The notes beneath the pieces were generated by a model. That model did not search any database, was not told where the DNA came from, and worked only from the letters and a program-made list of their open reading frames with translations. DNA of 12,083 nt, taken from contig CAMURX010000036.1 of the NCBI GenBank assembly GCA_947097615.1, positions 1 through 12,083 of the forward strand, written 5' to 3'. Below, one piece after another: positions 1-6,103 of this stretch. Numbering within the stretch: the first letter of the stretch is position 1; each line of letters opens with the position of its first letter. This DNA is from an uncultured Neisseria sp. (GTDB lineage: Bacteria; Pseudomonadota; Gammaproteobacteria; Burkholderiales; Neisseriaceae). The position numbers and the translations under genes are program-made.

Positions 1-2369
1 TAGGCGCGGCGCAGGTCGGAGCCTTTCATCAGTTTGTGGCGGTTGAAGCGGCCTTGCGGATCGACGCGGGCTTTGTAGTCCCAAAAGGGCTGCATTTCTT
101 CGTCGGTGAGAAATTCGAGTTTGGTAATGCCGATGCCGTGTTCGCCGGAAATCACGCCGTTCAGGCGGCGTGCGATGCGCATGATGCGCTCGACCGCGCG
201 GTGGGCGGTTTGCAGCATTTCGTAGTCGTCTGAATTGACGGGGATATTGGTGTGGACGTTGCCGTCGCCCGCGTGCATGTGCAGGGCGACAAACACGCGG
301 CCGCGCACGGTTTTGCTGTGGATTTTGCCCAGCGCGGCGTTGATTTTGGCATCGGCCTTGCCGCTGAAAATATCGGCCAAGGGCTTCATCACATCGGTTT
401 TTACCGACACACGCAGCCTGAAATCGCGGAATGCGATAAAGCAGCTTTCGTCGTCGCGTGCTTCCGAAGCAGCCTGAACGGCGCTGCCGAAACGGTTTTT
501 ATAGTCGGCCAAGGGCGAATCGAGATGATCGAGCAGCCATTGCCAGCGTTGCCGTACGGCTTCGACATGGGCAAGGGCGTGGCGGGCGCGATCGCCCAAC
601 AATTCGGCGCTGGGCAGGTCGGTGTCCATTTTGTCCACCGGCAGGCTGCCTGAAAGATATCGGATGAGCGCGTCGCAGAGTTTGAGCTTGTTTTGAATCG
701 ACAATTCGATGTTGATGCGCTCGATGCCGTCTGAATACTCGCCCAGCCGCTCGAGCGGAATCACTACGTCTTCATTGATTTTAAAGGCGTTGGTGTGTTT
801 GGCGATGGCGGCGGTGCGGCTGCGGTCGAGCCAGAAGGTTTTGCGCGCTTCGGGGGTAACGGCGATAAAGCCTTCGCCTTCGCGCTCGCGTGCCAGCTCG
901 CAAATGCGCTCGGCGGCGGCGGATACGGCATCTTCGTCGTCGGACACGATGTCGGCCAGCAACACCATTTTCGGCCGCCCGCGCCCCGCCGCTTTGGTGG
1001 CGTAGCCCACGGCGCGCACATAACGCCAGTCCAAATGCTCCAAACCGGCCAGCCGCACGCTCTCGTGCCCCAGCAGGTAATCGCGGATTTCGACAATCGA
1101 CGGCGTGGCTTTGGCCACCGTGCCGAAAAACTCCATGCACACCGTGCGCGTATGCTTGGGCATGGTGTGCAGCACAAAGGCCACGCTGGTGATGATGCCG
1201 TCGGTGCCTTCTTTCTGCACGCCCGGCAGGCCGCTGAGGAATTTGTCGGTAACGTCTTTGCCCAAACCGACTTTGCGGAATTTGTGGCCGGGGATTTCCA
1301 AGCGTTCGGTTTTAACGATATTGAGGCCGTCTGAATCCAGCGTGTGAACGTCGAACACGGCGGTTTCTTCGTCGTGGATTTTGCCGAAATTGTGGCGCAC
1401 GCGCTCGATGCGCAGCCATTCGCCCTGCGGGTTCACCATCTGCCAGTAGGCCAGATTATCCAGCGCGGTGCCCCACAACACGGCCTTTTTGCCGCCCGCG
1501 TTCATCGCCACATTGCCGCCCACGCAGGATGCGTCGGCCGAAGTCGGGTCAACGGCAAACACCAGCCCGGCCTGATGCGCGGTTTCTTCCACCCGCCGCG
1601 TTACCACGCCCGCGCCGCAATGGATAATCGGGTGTTTGCCCTCCAAACCGGCCAGCGGCACATACTGCACGCCGCCGTGCAAATCGAGTTTTTCGGTATT
1701 GATTACCGCGCTGTTGGCATCCAGCGGCACCGCTCCGCCGGTGTAACCCGTGCCGCCGCCGCGCGGAATAATCACCAAATCCAGCTCAATCAGCGCGCGC
1801 ACCAGCGGCGCGACTTCGGCTTCGGTGTCGGGGTTGACCACCACAAAGGGATATTCCACGCGCCAGTCGGTCGCGTCGGTAACGTGGGTAACCCGCGCCA
1901 GCCCGTCAAACATAATATTGTGCGGCTTGGTGATTTTGGAGAGCCGCTGCAAGATGCGCTCGCGCTTGGCGCGGGTGTCGTCAAAACTTTCGTCAAAACG
2001 CTTTACCGCCGCTTCCGCCGCCGCCACGAGTAGGGCAACCTGCGGATTATCGTCGCGCCGCTTGTGGATTTCGCCCAAACGGTGGCGCATCTCGCCCACC
2101 AAAGCCTCGCGGCGCTTGGGGTGCGCCAATAAATCATCAACCAGATACGGATTGCGCTCCACCACCCAAATATCGCCCAACACTTCAAACAGCATCCGCG
2201 CCGAGCGGCCGGTTTTGCGCTGCGCGCGCAAGTCTTCCAGCGTCTGCCAGGCTTCATCGCCCAACAGACGGATCACGATTTCGCGGTCGGTGTAGGAAGT
2301 GTAGTTGTAGGGGATTTCGCGCATACGCGCGGGAGACGTTGCGGGAGGTGTGGCAAGGCTTGCGGTCAT
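1..2369 (-). CDS. DUF3683 / FAD-binding oxidoreductase (GlcD/D-2-hydroxyacid dehydrogenase type), C-terminus off the window
   Basis: The frame is open from an ATG at 2369 to the left edge, giving 789 codons with no stop. Residues 1-165 form an N-terminal region like the DUF3683 part of beta-proteobacterial proteins of about 1270 residues. A PCMH-type FAD-binding domain follows at about 172-400, with the glycine-rich motif [14 protein letters not shown] (202-215) and [12 protein letters not shown] (282-293). The FAD-oxidase C domain carries EDVVIP (533-538), [14 protein letters not shown] (697-710) and [10 protein letters not shown] (741-750), the signatures of GlcD, D-lactate and D-2-hydroxyglutarate dehydrogenases. 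Family members continue with a 4Fe-4S/CCG (GlpC-like) part, which would lie outside this window. Expected role: flavin-dependent oxidation of a D-2-hydroxyacid feeding electrons to the respiratory chain; the substrate cannot be told. The ribosome-binding site before the ATG is weak, and the promoter would lie in or beside the palindromic element upstream. Confidence 0.9.
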   Translation of the reverse strand, partial: MTASLATPPATSPARMREIPYNYTSYTDREIVIRLLGDEAWQTLEDLRAQRKTGRSARMLFEVLGDIWVVERNPYLVDDLLAHPKRREALVGEMRHRLGEIHKRRDDNPQVALLVAAAEAAVKRFDESFDDTRAKRERILQRLSKITKPHNIMFDGLARVTHVTDATDWRVEYPFVVVNPDTEAEVAPLVRALIELDLVIIPRGGGTGYTGGAVPLDANSAVINTEKLDLHGGVQYVPLAGLEGKHPIIHCGAGVVTRRVEETAHQAGLVFAVDPTSADASCVGGNVAMNAGGKKAVLWGTALDNLAYWQMVNPQGEWLRIERVRHNFGKIHDEETAVFDVHTLDSDGLNIVKTERLEIPGHKFRKVGLGKDVTDKFLSGLPGVQKEGTDGIITSVAFVLHTMPKHTRTVCMEFFGTVAKATPSIVEIRDYLLGHESVRLAGLEHLDWRYVRAVGYATKAAGRGRPKMVLLADIVSDDEDAVSAAAERICELAREREGEGFIAVTPEARKTFWLDRSRTAAIAKHTNAFKINEDVVIPLERLGEYSDGIERINIELSIQNKLKLCDALIRYLSGSLPVDKMDTDLPSAELLGDRARHALAHVEAVRQRWQWLLDHLDSPLADYKNRFGSAVQAASEARDDESCFIAFRDFRLRVSVKTDVMKPLADIFSGKADAKINAALGKIHSKTVRGRVFVALHMHAGDGNVHTNIPVNSDDYEMLQTAHRAVERIMRIARRLNGVISGEHGIGITKLEFLTDEEMQPFWDYKARVDPQGRFNRHKLMKGSDLRRA
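724..735 (+). repeat. DNA uptake sequence, AT dialect
   Basis: Exact ATGCCGTCTGAA inside the oxidoreductase gene. This is the meningococcal/gonococcal dialect, one of only two in the window. Confidence 0.9.
1324..1335 (+). repeat. DNA uptake sequence, AG dialect
   Basis: Exact AGGCCGTCTGAA inside the oxidoreductase gene, where on the coding strand it gives Ser-Asp-Gly-Leu at residues 346-349. Confidence 0.9.
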
Positions 2370-2409
2370 GGTTGTGTTCCGTGTTTTGGTGTTTGGTGTT
2401 TTTATTGTT

Positions 2410-2572
2410 GGGTCTGTTGATACTCAGCTTGCGAGACGGTTTTTTGAGTAAAAAATGCCCGAATGCAAGGAAAAAAGCGCAGCAAGGTTGGACACCTTGC
2501 GAGCATTTTTGACGCGGCAGGCGGGTATTTTTTATCAAAAACACCGCCGCCAGGCTGATTATCAACAGACCC
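2410..2572. repeat. MITE-like imperfect palindromic element with perfect 13-bp terminal inverted repeats
   Basis: The left end GGGTCTGTTGATA (2410-2422) is the exact reverse complement of the right end (2560-2572). The two arms, each about 75 nt, stay alignable to the centre with scattered mismatches and small gaps; for example TAAAAAATGCCCG in the left arm matches TAAAAAATACCCG in the right arm read in reverse. The centre is a short hairpin, GCAAGGT and ACCTTGC around 5 nt. The ends do not resemble Correia element ends. No target duplication is obvious. Whether it is a dispersed element cannot be told from one copy. Confidence 0.6.
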
Positions 2573-2573
2573 T

Positions 2574-2615
2574 AGGCCGTCTGAAAGCGGGGAAGACTCC
2601 GTTTTCAGACGGCCT
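2574..2615. repeat. Inverted pair of AG-DUS
   Basis: AGGCCGTCTGAAA (2574-2586) and its reverse complement (2603-2615) form a 13-bp stem around a 16-nt loop. The structure looks like a Neisseria terminator, but it lies between two divergent genes, so it ends neither. It starts one base after the palindromic element. Confidence 0.85.
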
Positions 2616-2714
2616 CAGGTTTTGTTGTGTTGTTGCAATGTAATGTAAATTTAACGCCGTTTCAAGTTGGAATGTAGACAATCCGGCGGCAGGCGGGCGC
2701 GGGAGAAAATCCGC

Positions 2715-2743
2715 TTGGTGTTTCGCGGCGGCGCGGTTATAAT
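2715..2743 (+). promoter_or_regulatory. Sigma70 promoter of ffs
   Basis: TTGGTG (2715-2720), a 17-bp spacer and a consensus TATAAT (2738-2743) place transcription start at about 2750, just before the 4.5S RNA. This is the strongest promoter seen in the window, as expected for a stable RNA. Confidence 0.85.
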
Positions 2744-2757
2744 GCGCGGCTTCTTAT

Positions 2758-2851
2758 GGCGGGTCTCCCCGCATGGCAACTTGGAACAACGGGTCAGGGG
2801 CGGAAGCCAGCAGCCCACTCCGACGAGCCAGTGCCGGGGGTCGGGCTCGCC
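2758..2851 (+). ncRNA. ffs: Bacterial small SRP RNA (4.5S RNA)
   Basis: The conserved apical hairpin is present at 2791-2815: GGGTCAGG and AGCAGCCC enclose a GC stem with a GGAA tetraloop, the Ffh M-domain binding site. The ends close as a helix: GGCGGGTC (2758-2765) pairs over all 8 positions, allowing G-U, with GGCTCGCC (2844-2851). The RNA joins Ffh protein in the signal recognition particle that targets nascent membrane and secreted proteins to FtsY and SecYEG. A strong promoter lies just upstream and an intrinsic terminator just downstream, so it is a single-gene unit. At about 94 nt it is a little shorter than the 114-nt E. coli RNA. The exact ends are inferred from pairing. Confidence 0.93.
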
Positions 2852-2861
2852 GCCCTATTTG

Positions 2862-2892
2862 AAAAAGCCGCAGGTTTTGCCTGCGGCTTTTT
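2862..2892 (+). terminator. Intrinsic terminator of ffs
   Basis: AAAAAGCCGCAGG (2862-2874) pairs perfectly with CCTGCGGCTTTTT (2880-2892) around a 5-nt loop. The GC-rich stem followed by five T is a textbook Rho-independent terminator. Confidence 0.93.
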
Positions 2893-2923
2893 GCTTGGTT
2901 TTCCGTAATGATTCAGAGCGGAG

Positions 2924-2965
2924 AGGCCGTTCCTGCGTAGGCGGGAATGACGTTTCTGAAAAGCC
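2924..2965 (-). repeat. Degenerate dRS3-like repeat, copy 1
   Basis: The core at 2929-2948, read on the minus strand, is ATTCCC, 8 nt, AGGAAC. It has the 20-bp layout of the Neisseria dRS3 repeat (ATTCCC-N8-GGGAAT) with two mismatches. The flanks GGCTTTTCAGAAACGTC and GGCCT recur in the copy at 9481-9540, in the opposite orientation. Confidence 0.6.
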
Positions 2966-2977
2966 GCATTTCACGTT

Positions 2978-2989
2978 TTCAGACGGCCT
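2978..2989 (-). repeat. DNA uptake sequence, AG dialect
   Basis: TTCAGACGGCCT on the plus strand, an exact AG-DUS on the minus strand. It could also pair with the forward DUS at 3014 as an alternative hairpin. Confidence 0.88.
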
Positions 2990-3013
2990 CTCGCTCAAAC
3001 AGAAACACTTGAA

Positions 3014-3054
3014 AGGCCGTCTGAAAAACGCGGAGCAGCACTTTCAGACGGCCT
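3014..3054 (-). terminator. DUS-hairpin terminator of the Slam operon
   Basis: AGGCCGTCTGAAA (3014-3026) and TTTCAGACGGCCT (3042-3054) form a 13-bp stem 18 bp beyond the Slam stop codon. Paired DUS at gene ends commonly serve as terminators in Neisseria. The T-run after the stem on the minus strand is short. Confidence 0.78.
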
Positions 3055-3072
3055 CTATTATTGCCCGAACGC

Positions 3073-4536
3073 TTAAAACCGGTATTTCAAAGCTAGGGCG
3101 ATTTCGTTTTGCTTGTAGGCGAACAGATCGGCATTGCTGCGGCCGACGGTGCGTTTGACGCGCAATTCGGGATAGATGTCTTTAAAGGAAAATTTCGACG
3201 CGCCAATGGCGGCGGTAAGGATGGTTTGGCGGTCGCGGCGCGGCTCGCCGGCGGTGAGGTAGCTGCCGGCGTCGTAGCGGCTGAGGCGGTAGAGGGCGGC
3301 GGCGTTGAAATAAACGCCGTTTTTAAACATTTTGTAGCCGCCGACGCGGGCGGTGTACTCTTTGCTGCGCGAGGCGGCGTAGGGGTATTTACGGCGGGCG
3401 AGGTCTATGCCGCCGTAGAGGCCGAGGCCGTCTGAAAAGGTGTAGCCCAGCCCCGCGCCGCCGGTGTAGAGGGTGTAGTCGCTGTAATACTGCCGCTCCT
3501 GTTCGAGGTATTTCACCCGCTTGGCTTCGGCGCGGACGTTGAGCGACCATTTGGCCGTGAGGTTTTTTTCCCACGCGGCTTCCGCGCCCCATGCGCGGTA
3601 GCGGCTGCGGCCGCCGCGAAAGTAGTGTTCGAAATAGGGGGTAAACGTGAAATCGCTGTCGGCGGTGTTGTGTTCGTAGCCCGCGTAAAGGGCGGCGGTG
3701 TTTTCGCTGTACGGCTCGGGCGGCTCGGATTGGGTGTCGTCGCGGCGGTATTTCGTACCGTAGGAGAGCGGGCGCAGCAGCAGGTTGTGGTGGCCACGCA
3801 GCGGGATTTTTTTCGCGGCAACGGCGCTGTATTGCACAAACGGCGAGCCGATGGGCGAGGGCAGGGTGCGGTAGCTGAAACACTGTCCCATAAACGAGCC
3901 GACACATTCGCGCTTGCCGTTGCCCTGATTGATGTTGTCGTTATAGCCGCCGCCTATGCTGATGCTGCCGTGCCAGTGGCGGCGTTTGTCGAGGATGTCG
4001 AGATAGCTTTGCACGGCTGCGCGGGTTTCAGACGGCATCTCTCCTTTCAATACTTCTTTGAACTGCGCCTGCGATTCGCGGTTTTGATTGTCTTCGCCGT
4101 AGAGCCGCGCCAGCTCGAGGCCGACGCGCACATCGTCGGGCGCGGCCGCGTGCGCAGCTTTCATTTTTTCCAAAGCGGCGGCAACGTTGCCTTCCGCGCG
4201 TTCGGCCAAACCTTCGGCCATCAGCACCAGATGGGTTTTGTGTTCGGGCAGACGGCGGTAGGCGGCGGCAAACTCGCGCACCTTGCCCCATTGCCGCCCG
4301 TCTATCGCGTAATAAATGCCCAATTCCAAATCGTGGGCGGTGTGCGGCACGATATAGGTTTCGCCGTCGATTTCGATACTGCCGCTGTCGGAGAGGCCGT
4401 CTGAAAACGCCGCCGCGTCCTGTTGGCGGCGCATTTCCTTTTGCGCGCCGTCGAGCAGCATACGGGTGTCGTCTTCGTCGGCCAGCGCGGCGGCGGGCAG
4501 GACAAGCAGGATAAGCGGCAGAAGGTGTTTTTTCAT
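3073..4536 (-). CDS. Slam-family outer-membrane protein (surface lipoprotein assembly modulator, DUF560 / type XI secretion)
   Basis: 487 residues from the ATG at 4536. Residues 1-19 are a signal peptide (MKKHLLPLILL, cleavage after AAALA). A soluble TPR-like helical part spans about 65-185, including ALEKMKAAHAAAPDDVRVGL. A beta-barrel of alternating aromatic strands follows from about 189 (SISIGGGYNDNINQGN) to the end, closing with an outer-membrane C-terminal strand ALKYRF. Size and architecture match Slam proteins, which move TbpB-barrel cargo across the outer membrane. The cargo gene directly upstream in the same operon is the usual arrangement and points to HsmA-like specificity. Cys211 and Cys219 could form a loop disulfide. 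The ATG has a good GGGAG site 5 bases upstream; an in-frame TTG at 4548 would overlap that site and is less likely. A perfect RNA hairpin abuts the ribosome-binding site. Confidence 0.93.
   Translation of the reverse strand: MKKHLLPLILLVLPAAALADEDDTRMLLDGAQKEMRRQQDAAAFSDGLSDSGSIEIDGETYIVPHTAHDLELGIYYAIDGRQWGKVREFAAAYRRLPEHKTHLVLMAEGLAERAEGNVAAALEKMKAAHAAAPDDVRVGLELARLYGEDNQNRESQAQFKEVLKGEMPSETRAAVQSYLDILDKRRHWHGSISIGGGYNDNINQGNGKRECVGSFMGQCFSYRTLPSPIGSPFVQYSAVAAKKIPLRGHHNLLLRPLSYGTKYRRDDTQSEPPEPYSENTAALYAGYEHNTADSDFTFTPYFEHYFRGGRSRYRAWGAEAAWEKNLTAKWSLNVRAEAKRVKYLEQERQYYSDYTLYTGGAGLGYTFSDGLGLYGGIDLARRKYPYAASRSKEYTARVGGYKMFKNGVYFNAAALYRLSRYDAGSYLTAGEPRRDRQTILTAAIGASKFSFKDIYPELRVKRTVGRSNADLFAYKQNEIALALKYRF
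3425..3436 (+). repeat. DNA uptake sequence, AG dialect
   Basis: Exact AGGCCGTCTGAA inside the Slam barrel region, encoding Phe-Ser-Asp-Gly (367-370) on the coding strand. Confidence 0.9.
4027..4038 (-). repeat. DNA uptake sequence, AT dialect
   Basis: TTCAGACGGCAT on the plus strand, so ATGCCGTCTGAA on the minus strand. It lies in the Slam gene at the join of the TPR part and the barrel and encodes Met-Pro-Ser-Glu (167-170). Confidence 0.88.
4394..4405 (+). repeat. DNA uptake sequence, AG dialect
   Basis: Exact AGGCCGTCTGAA near the start of the Slam gene, encoding Phe-Ser-Asp-Gly-Leu at about 44-48. Confidence 0.9.
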
Positions 4537-4549
4537 AGTGTCTCCCAAT

Positions 4550-4588
4550 AACAGGGGAAACCGGACACGGAGTCCGGTTTCCCCTGTT
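4550..4588 (-). promoter_or_regulatory. Perfect 16-bp hairpin in the cargo-Slam intergenic RNA, abutting the Slam ribosome-binding site
   Basis: The arm 4550-4565 (AACAGGGGAAACCGGA) is the exact reverse complement of 4573-4588, with a 7-nt loop. In the minus-strand transcript only 3 nt separate the hairpin base from the GGGAG of the Slam gene. No T-run follows, so it does not look like a normal terminator. It is a candidate for transcript-end protection, differential expression of cargo and Slam, or translational control. Confidence 0.7.
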
Positions 4589-4613
4589 CACCCATCATTA
4601 TTTTGGAGTTTCT

Positions 4614-4625
4614 TTCAGACGGCCT
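4614..4625 (-). repeat. DNA uptake sequence, AG dialect
   Basis: An exact single AG-DUS two bases beyond the stop codon of the hemophilin-like gene. It has no inverted partner nearby, so it is not a terminator by itself. Confidence 0.88.
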
Positions 4626-4627
4626 TC

Positions 4628-5557
4628 TTACTGTTTGCGGCCGCCGAAGGCGATGTCGTCTTTGCGGTCGGCTGTGCCGCGTGTGGCAATACCTGCCATC
4701 GCTTCCGCACCTCTGCCGAAGAACTGGCCTTTCATGCCTTGGGCAGTATCTTCGAATTTGCCGGTACTGTTGGTAATCACAGCTTTGTCAAAGCTCAACC
4801 TGTCATTACCGCGGACAATCGCACCGCTCATGCTGCCTTTATCGTATGTACCGAATTTGGCGGTTACTTTGCCGCGATAGAAGTCTTCTTTACCCGGAGT
4901 ATGGCCGTTAATACCAATCACATCATAGGTTACGTTCGCCAAGCCTCTGGTATTTCTAGTCGGATTATCACCTGCATACCAAACAGTGTGTTTGGGGTCT
5001 TTCAGGTTTAAGTCGGTGCTGTTTTGTTCAACCGCCCCGGCTTTGCGCGGCGCCCATTCGCCGAAGTACACGCCGCTGCCGTCAGACAGGTTTTTCACTT
5101 GGCCGATAACCAAGCCGCCGAATTTCGGTGCAATCGGCAGCGCAGGTTCACCCATTTGACGTACAGAGTAGACGTCAATATCTTTTGCCCTTTTTTCATA
5201 CCAAACCTGACCGAGCGGTTTGTTGCCGAAGAAGAATTCCCCGACAGAGCTGACATCACCAACAGTCAGATATTTTTTGTAGTCACTGCCTTTTACATTA
5301 GCGGTAAAGTTATTGCCGTTGATGGCATTGCCGCCGTATTTTTGGTTGATATGTTTGACCGGACCGTTGCCGATATTGATCCGCAACGAACTGTTATTAA
5401 TCTGCAGAGAGGCTTTACCTGCGCCAAACGGAAGGACAGTGGATGCTTTACTGGTATTCACATAATTTGGATCTGAAGATTCGCCGGCTACTGCGGAGGC
5501 AAAAGCGGATACGGTTAAGGCCAAGGCTGCGGCCAATGCTTTTACTTGGATGCTCAT
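4628..5557 (-). CDS. Hemophilin-like secreted Slam substrate (TbpB-type C-terminal barrel), candidate hemophore
   Basis: 309 residues. Residues 1-24 are a Sec signal peptide (hydrophobic core ALAAALALTVSAF, AxA-type site near 22-24). The protein has no cysteine, so there is no lipobox. The N-terminal part (about 25-140) is probably the ligand-binding handle. The C-terminal part (about 146-309) is a glycine-rich beta region with VYFGEW (163-168), TVWYAGDNPT (191-200), TYDVIGINGH (210-219) and GQFFGRGAEAMAGIA (277-291), the last being the GxFxGxxAxxxxG pattern of TbpB/fHbp-like barrels exported by Slam. Family and context (Slam next, TonB receptor divergent) match A. baumannii HphA. His69, His190 and His219 are the only histidines and are candidate haem ligands. 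The ATG has an AAAAGGAA site 8 bases upstream. The gene is more AT-rich than its neighbours. Haem is inferred as the ligand; another ligand is possible. Confidence 0.82.
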   Translation of the reverse strand: MSIQVKALAAALALTVSAFASAVAGESSDPNYVNTSKASTVLPFGAGKASLQINNSSLRINIGNGPVKHINQKYGGNAINGNNFTANVKGSDYKKYLTVGDVSSVGEFFFGNKPLGQVWYEKRAKDIDVYSVRQMGEPALPIAPKFGGLVIGQVKNLSDGSGVYFGEWAPRKAGAVEQNSTDLNLKDPKHTVWYAGDNPTRNTRGLANVTYDVIGINGHTPGKEDFYRGKVTAKFGTYDKGSMSGAIVRGNDRLSFDKAVITNSTGKFEDTAQGMKGQFFGRGAEAMAGIATRGTADRKDDIAFGGRKQ

Positions 5558-5623
5558 AATGGATTCCTTTTCAAATTAACGGTGGGAAGGTCAAGCCGTT
5601 TTACGGATAGGCTTGCGGCTGAA

Positions 5624-5640
5624 TTTGCGCTGTGCGCAAA
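5624..5640 (-). promoter_or_regulatory. Small hairpin in the leader of the hemophilin-like gene
   Basis: TTTGCGC and GCGCAAA form a perfect 7-bp stem with a 3-nt loop. A second 6-bp stem (CAAGCC/GGCTTG, 5592-5615) lies nearer the start codon. Both fall within a leader of roughly 210 nt if the promoter at 5777-5805 is used. Role unknown. Confidence 0.4.
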
Positions 5641-5678
5641 ACCTGCTTGGTGTGGTATCTGCGTTTTGGCTACGGTCT

Positions 5679-5690
5679 TTCAGACGGCCT
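5679..5690 (-). repeat. DNA uptake sequence, AG dialect
   Basis: Exact AG-DUS on the minus strand in the leader region of the hemophilin-like gene. Unpaired. Confidence 0.88.
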
Positions 5691-5775
5691 TATTTATGTA
5701 GTTTTATCGGGCCAATTTGTGAAATCCGCTTGTTTTTTGCTAAGAGCCTTCGGGCTGCCTGTCTGAATGGTTGCG

Positions 5776-5794
5776 GATGATAATTCCGATTATT
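5776..5794 (-). promoter_or_regulatory. Fur-box-like operator
   Basis: Read on the minus strand, AATAATCGGAATTATCATC agrees with the 19-bp Fur consensus at 13 positions by my count, and it covers the -10 element of the cargo promoter. Repression by iron-loaded Fur would fit a haem uptake operon. The match is moderate, so this remains a prediction. Confidence 0.5.
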
Positions 5795-5805
5795 CCATCT
5801 GGCAA
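5777..5805 (-). promoter_or_regulatory. Sigma70 promoter for the hemophilin-like/Slam operon
   Basis: On the minus strand: TTGCCA (5805-5800), a spacer of exactly 17 bp, and TATCAT (5782-5777). Start of transcription would be near 5770, leaving a leader of about 210 nt. A weaker alternative nearer the gene (TTCACA, 17 bp, TACATA, about 5697-5725) cannot be excluded. Confidence 0.55.
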
Positions 5806-5932
5806 GCGTTTAATGGTAGAAATTGTGTAAAGATTAAATCATTGAAAAATATTATATAAAATTCATCATTAATAGATTTAGAATATTGAGTGGATAGGTT
5901 AGTGGTAAAACTGCTTCTTTACGGAAGGCGTT

Positions 5933-5944
5933 TTCAGACGGCCT
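5933..5944 (-). repeat. DNA uptake sequence, AG dialect
   Basis: Exact AG-DUS on the minus strand, just upstream of the candidate receptor promoter. Unpaired. Confidence 0.88.
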
Positions 5945-5968
5945 ATATGTAAAGGCTATGATGCCGCC

Positions 5969-5997
5969 TTATCAAATCTTTGCAAATGCCGTACAAT
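5969..5997 (+). promoter_or_regulatory. Candidate sigma70 promoter of the TonB receptor gene
   Basis: TTATCA (5969-5974), a 17-bp spacer and TACAAT (5992-5997) put the start near 6004, about 100 nt before the receptor ATG. No convincing Fur site overlaps it. Confidence 0.45.
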
Positions 5998-6005
5998 CTG
6001 CCGCC

Positions 6006-6029
6006 AAGCCGACACAGAGTGGCTTTTTT
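6006..6029 (+). promoter_or_regulatory. Weak hairpin with T-run in the receptor leader
   Basis: AAGCC (6006-6010) pairs with GGCTT (6021-6025), and the T-run reaches 6029. It sits at the very start of the predicted receptor transcript. Five base pairs with a 10-nt loop make only a weak terminator or attenuator. Confidence 0.3.
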
Positions 6030-6103
6030 ATTTCTACAAATCCCCAAAAAAAACACAAACCGCTCCGCCTGTTTTTTAAAACGCAAACCATAAGGAGCGA
6101 AAG

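Larger units (their letters stand above)
2370..2757. other. Divergent intergenic region between the oxidoreductase and ffs
   Basis: No credible gene lies here. The stretch holds a 163-bp palindromic element (2410-2572), a DUS inverted pair (2574-2615), about 100 bp of unremarkable sequence, and the ffs promoter (2715-2743). Both flanking genes are transcribed away from it. I could not settle on a promoter for the minus-strand gene. Confidence 0.75.
5558..6103. other. Divergent control region between the hemophilin-like gene and the TonB receptor
   Basis: 546 bp without a gene. From left to right it holds the cargo leader with a 7-bp hairpin, a DUS (5679), a promoter with an overlapping Fur-like site (5776-5805), an AT-rich stretch (about 5820-5890), a second DUS (5933), a candidate receptor promoter (5969-5997), a weak hairpin with a T-run (6006-6029) and the receptor ribosome-binding site AAGGAG (6092-6097). 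Confidence 0.75.

Noticed and set aside
36..2295. Plus-strand open frames opposite the left gene
   Set aside because: They are the antisense of the FAD oxidoreductase, whose minus-strand frame is open throughout and carries clear family motifs.
2254..2565. 103-residue minus-strand open frame with a hydrophobic start
   Set aside because: It begins inside the palindromic element and ends inside the oxidoreductase in another frame. The hydrophobic start is a by-product of the element sequence. A small toxin-like peptide was considered but has no ribosome-binding site or family support.
2410..2572. Correia (CREE) element
   Set aside because: The ends GGGTCTGTTGATA do not resemble Correia terminal repeats, although size and inverted-repeat ends are similar.
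2667..3158. 163-residue plus-strand open frame
   Set aside because: It runs through the 4.5S RNA, its terminator and DUS hairpins, and the product resembles nothing.
4537..4548. Slam start at the TTG four codons upstream
   Set aside because: It would use up the GGGAG ribosome-binding site. The ATG at 4536 has correct spacing to that site and gives a normal signal peptide.
6046..6053. A8 tract upstream of the receptor as a phase-variation switch
   Set aside because: Eight A in an AT-rich leader outside the promoter spacer is too short and poorly placed to support slippage control.
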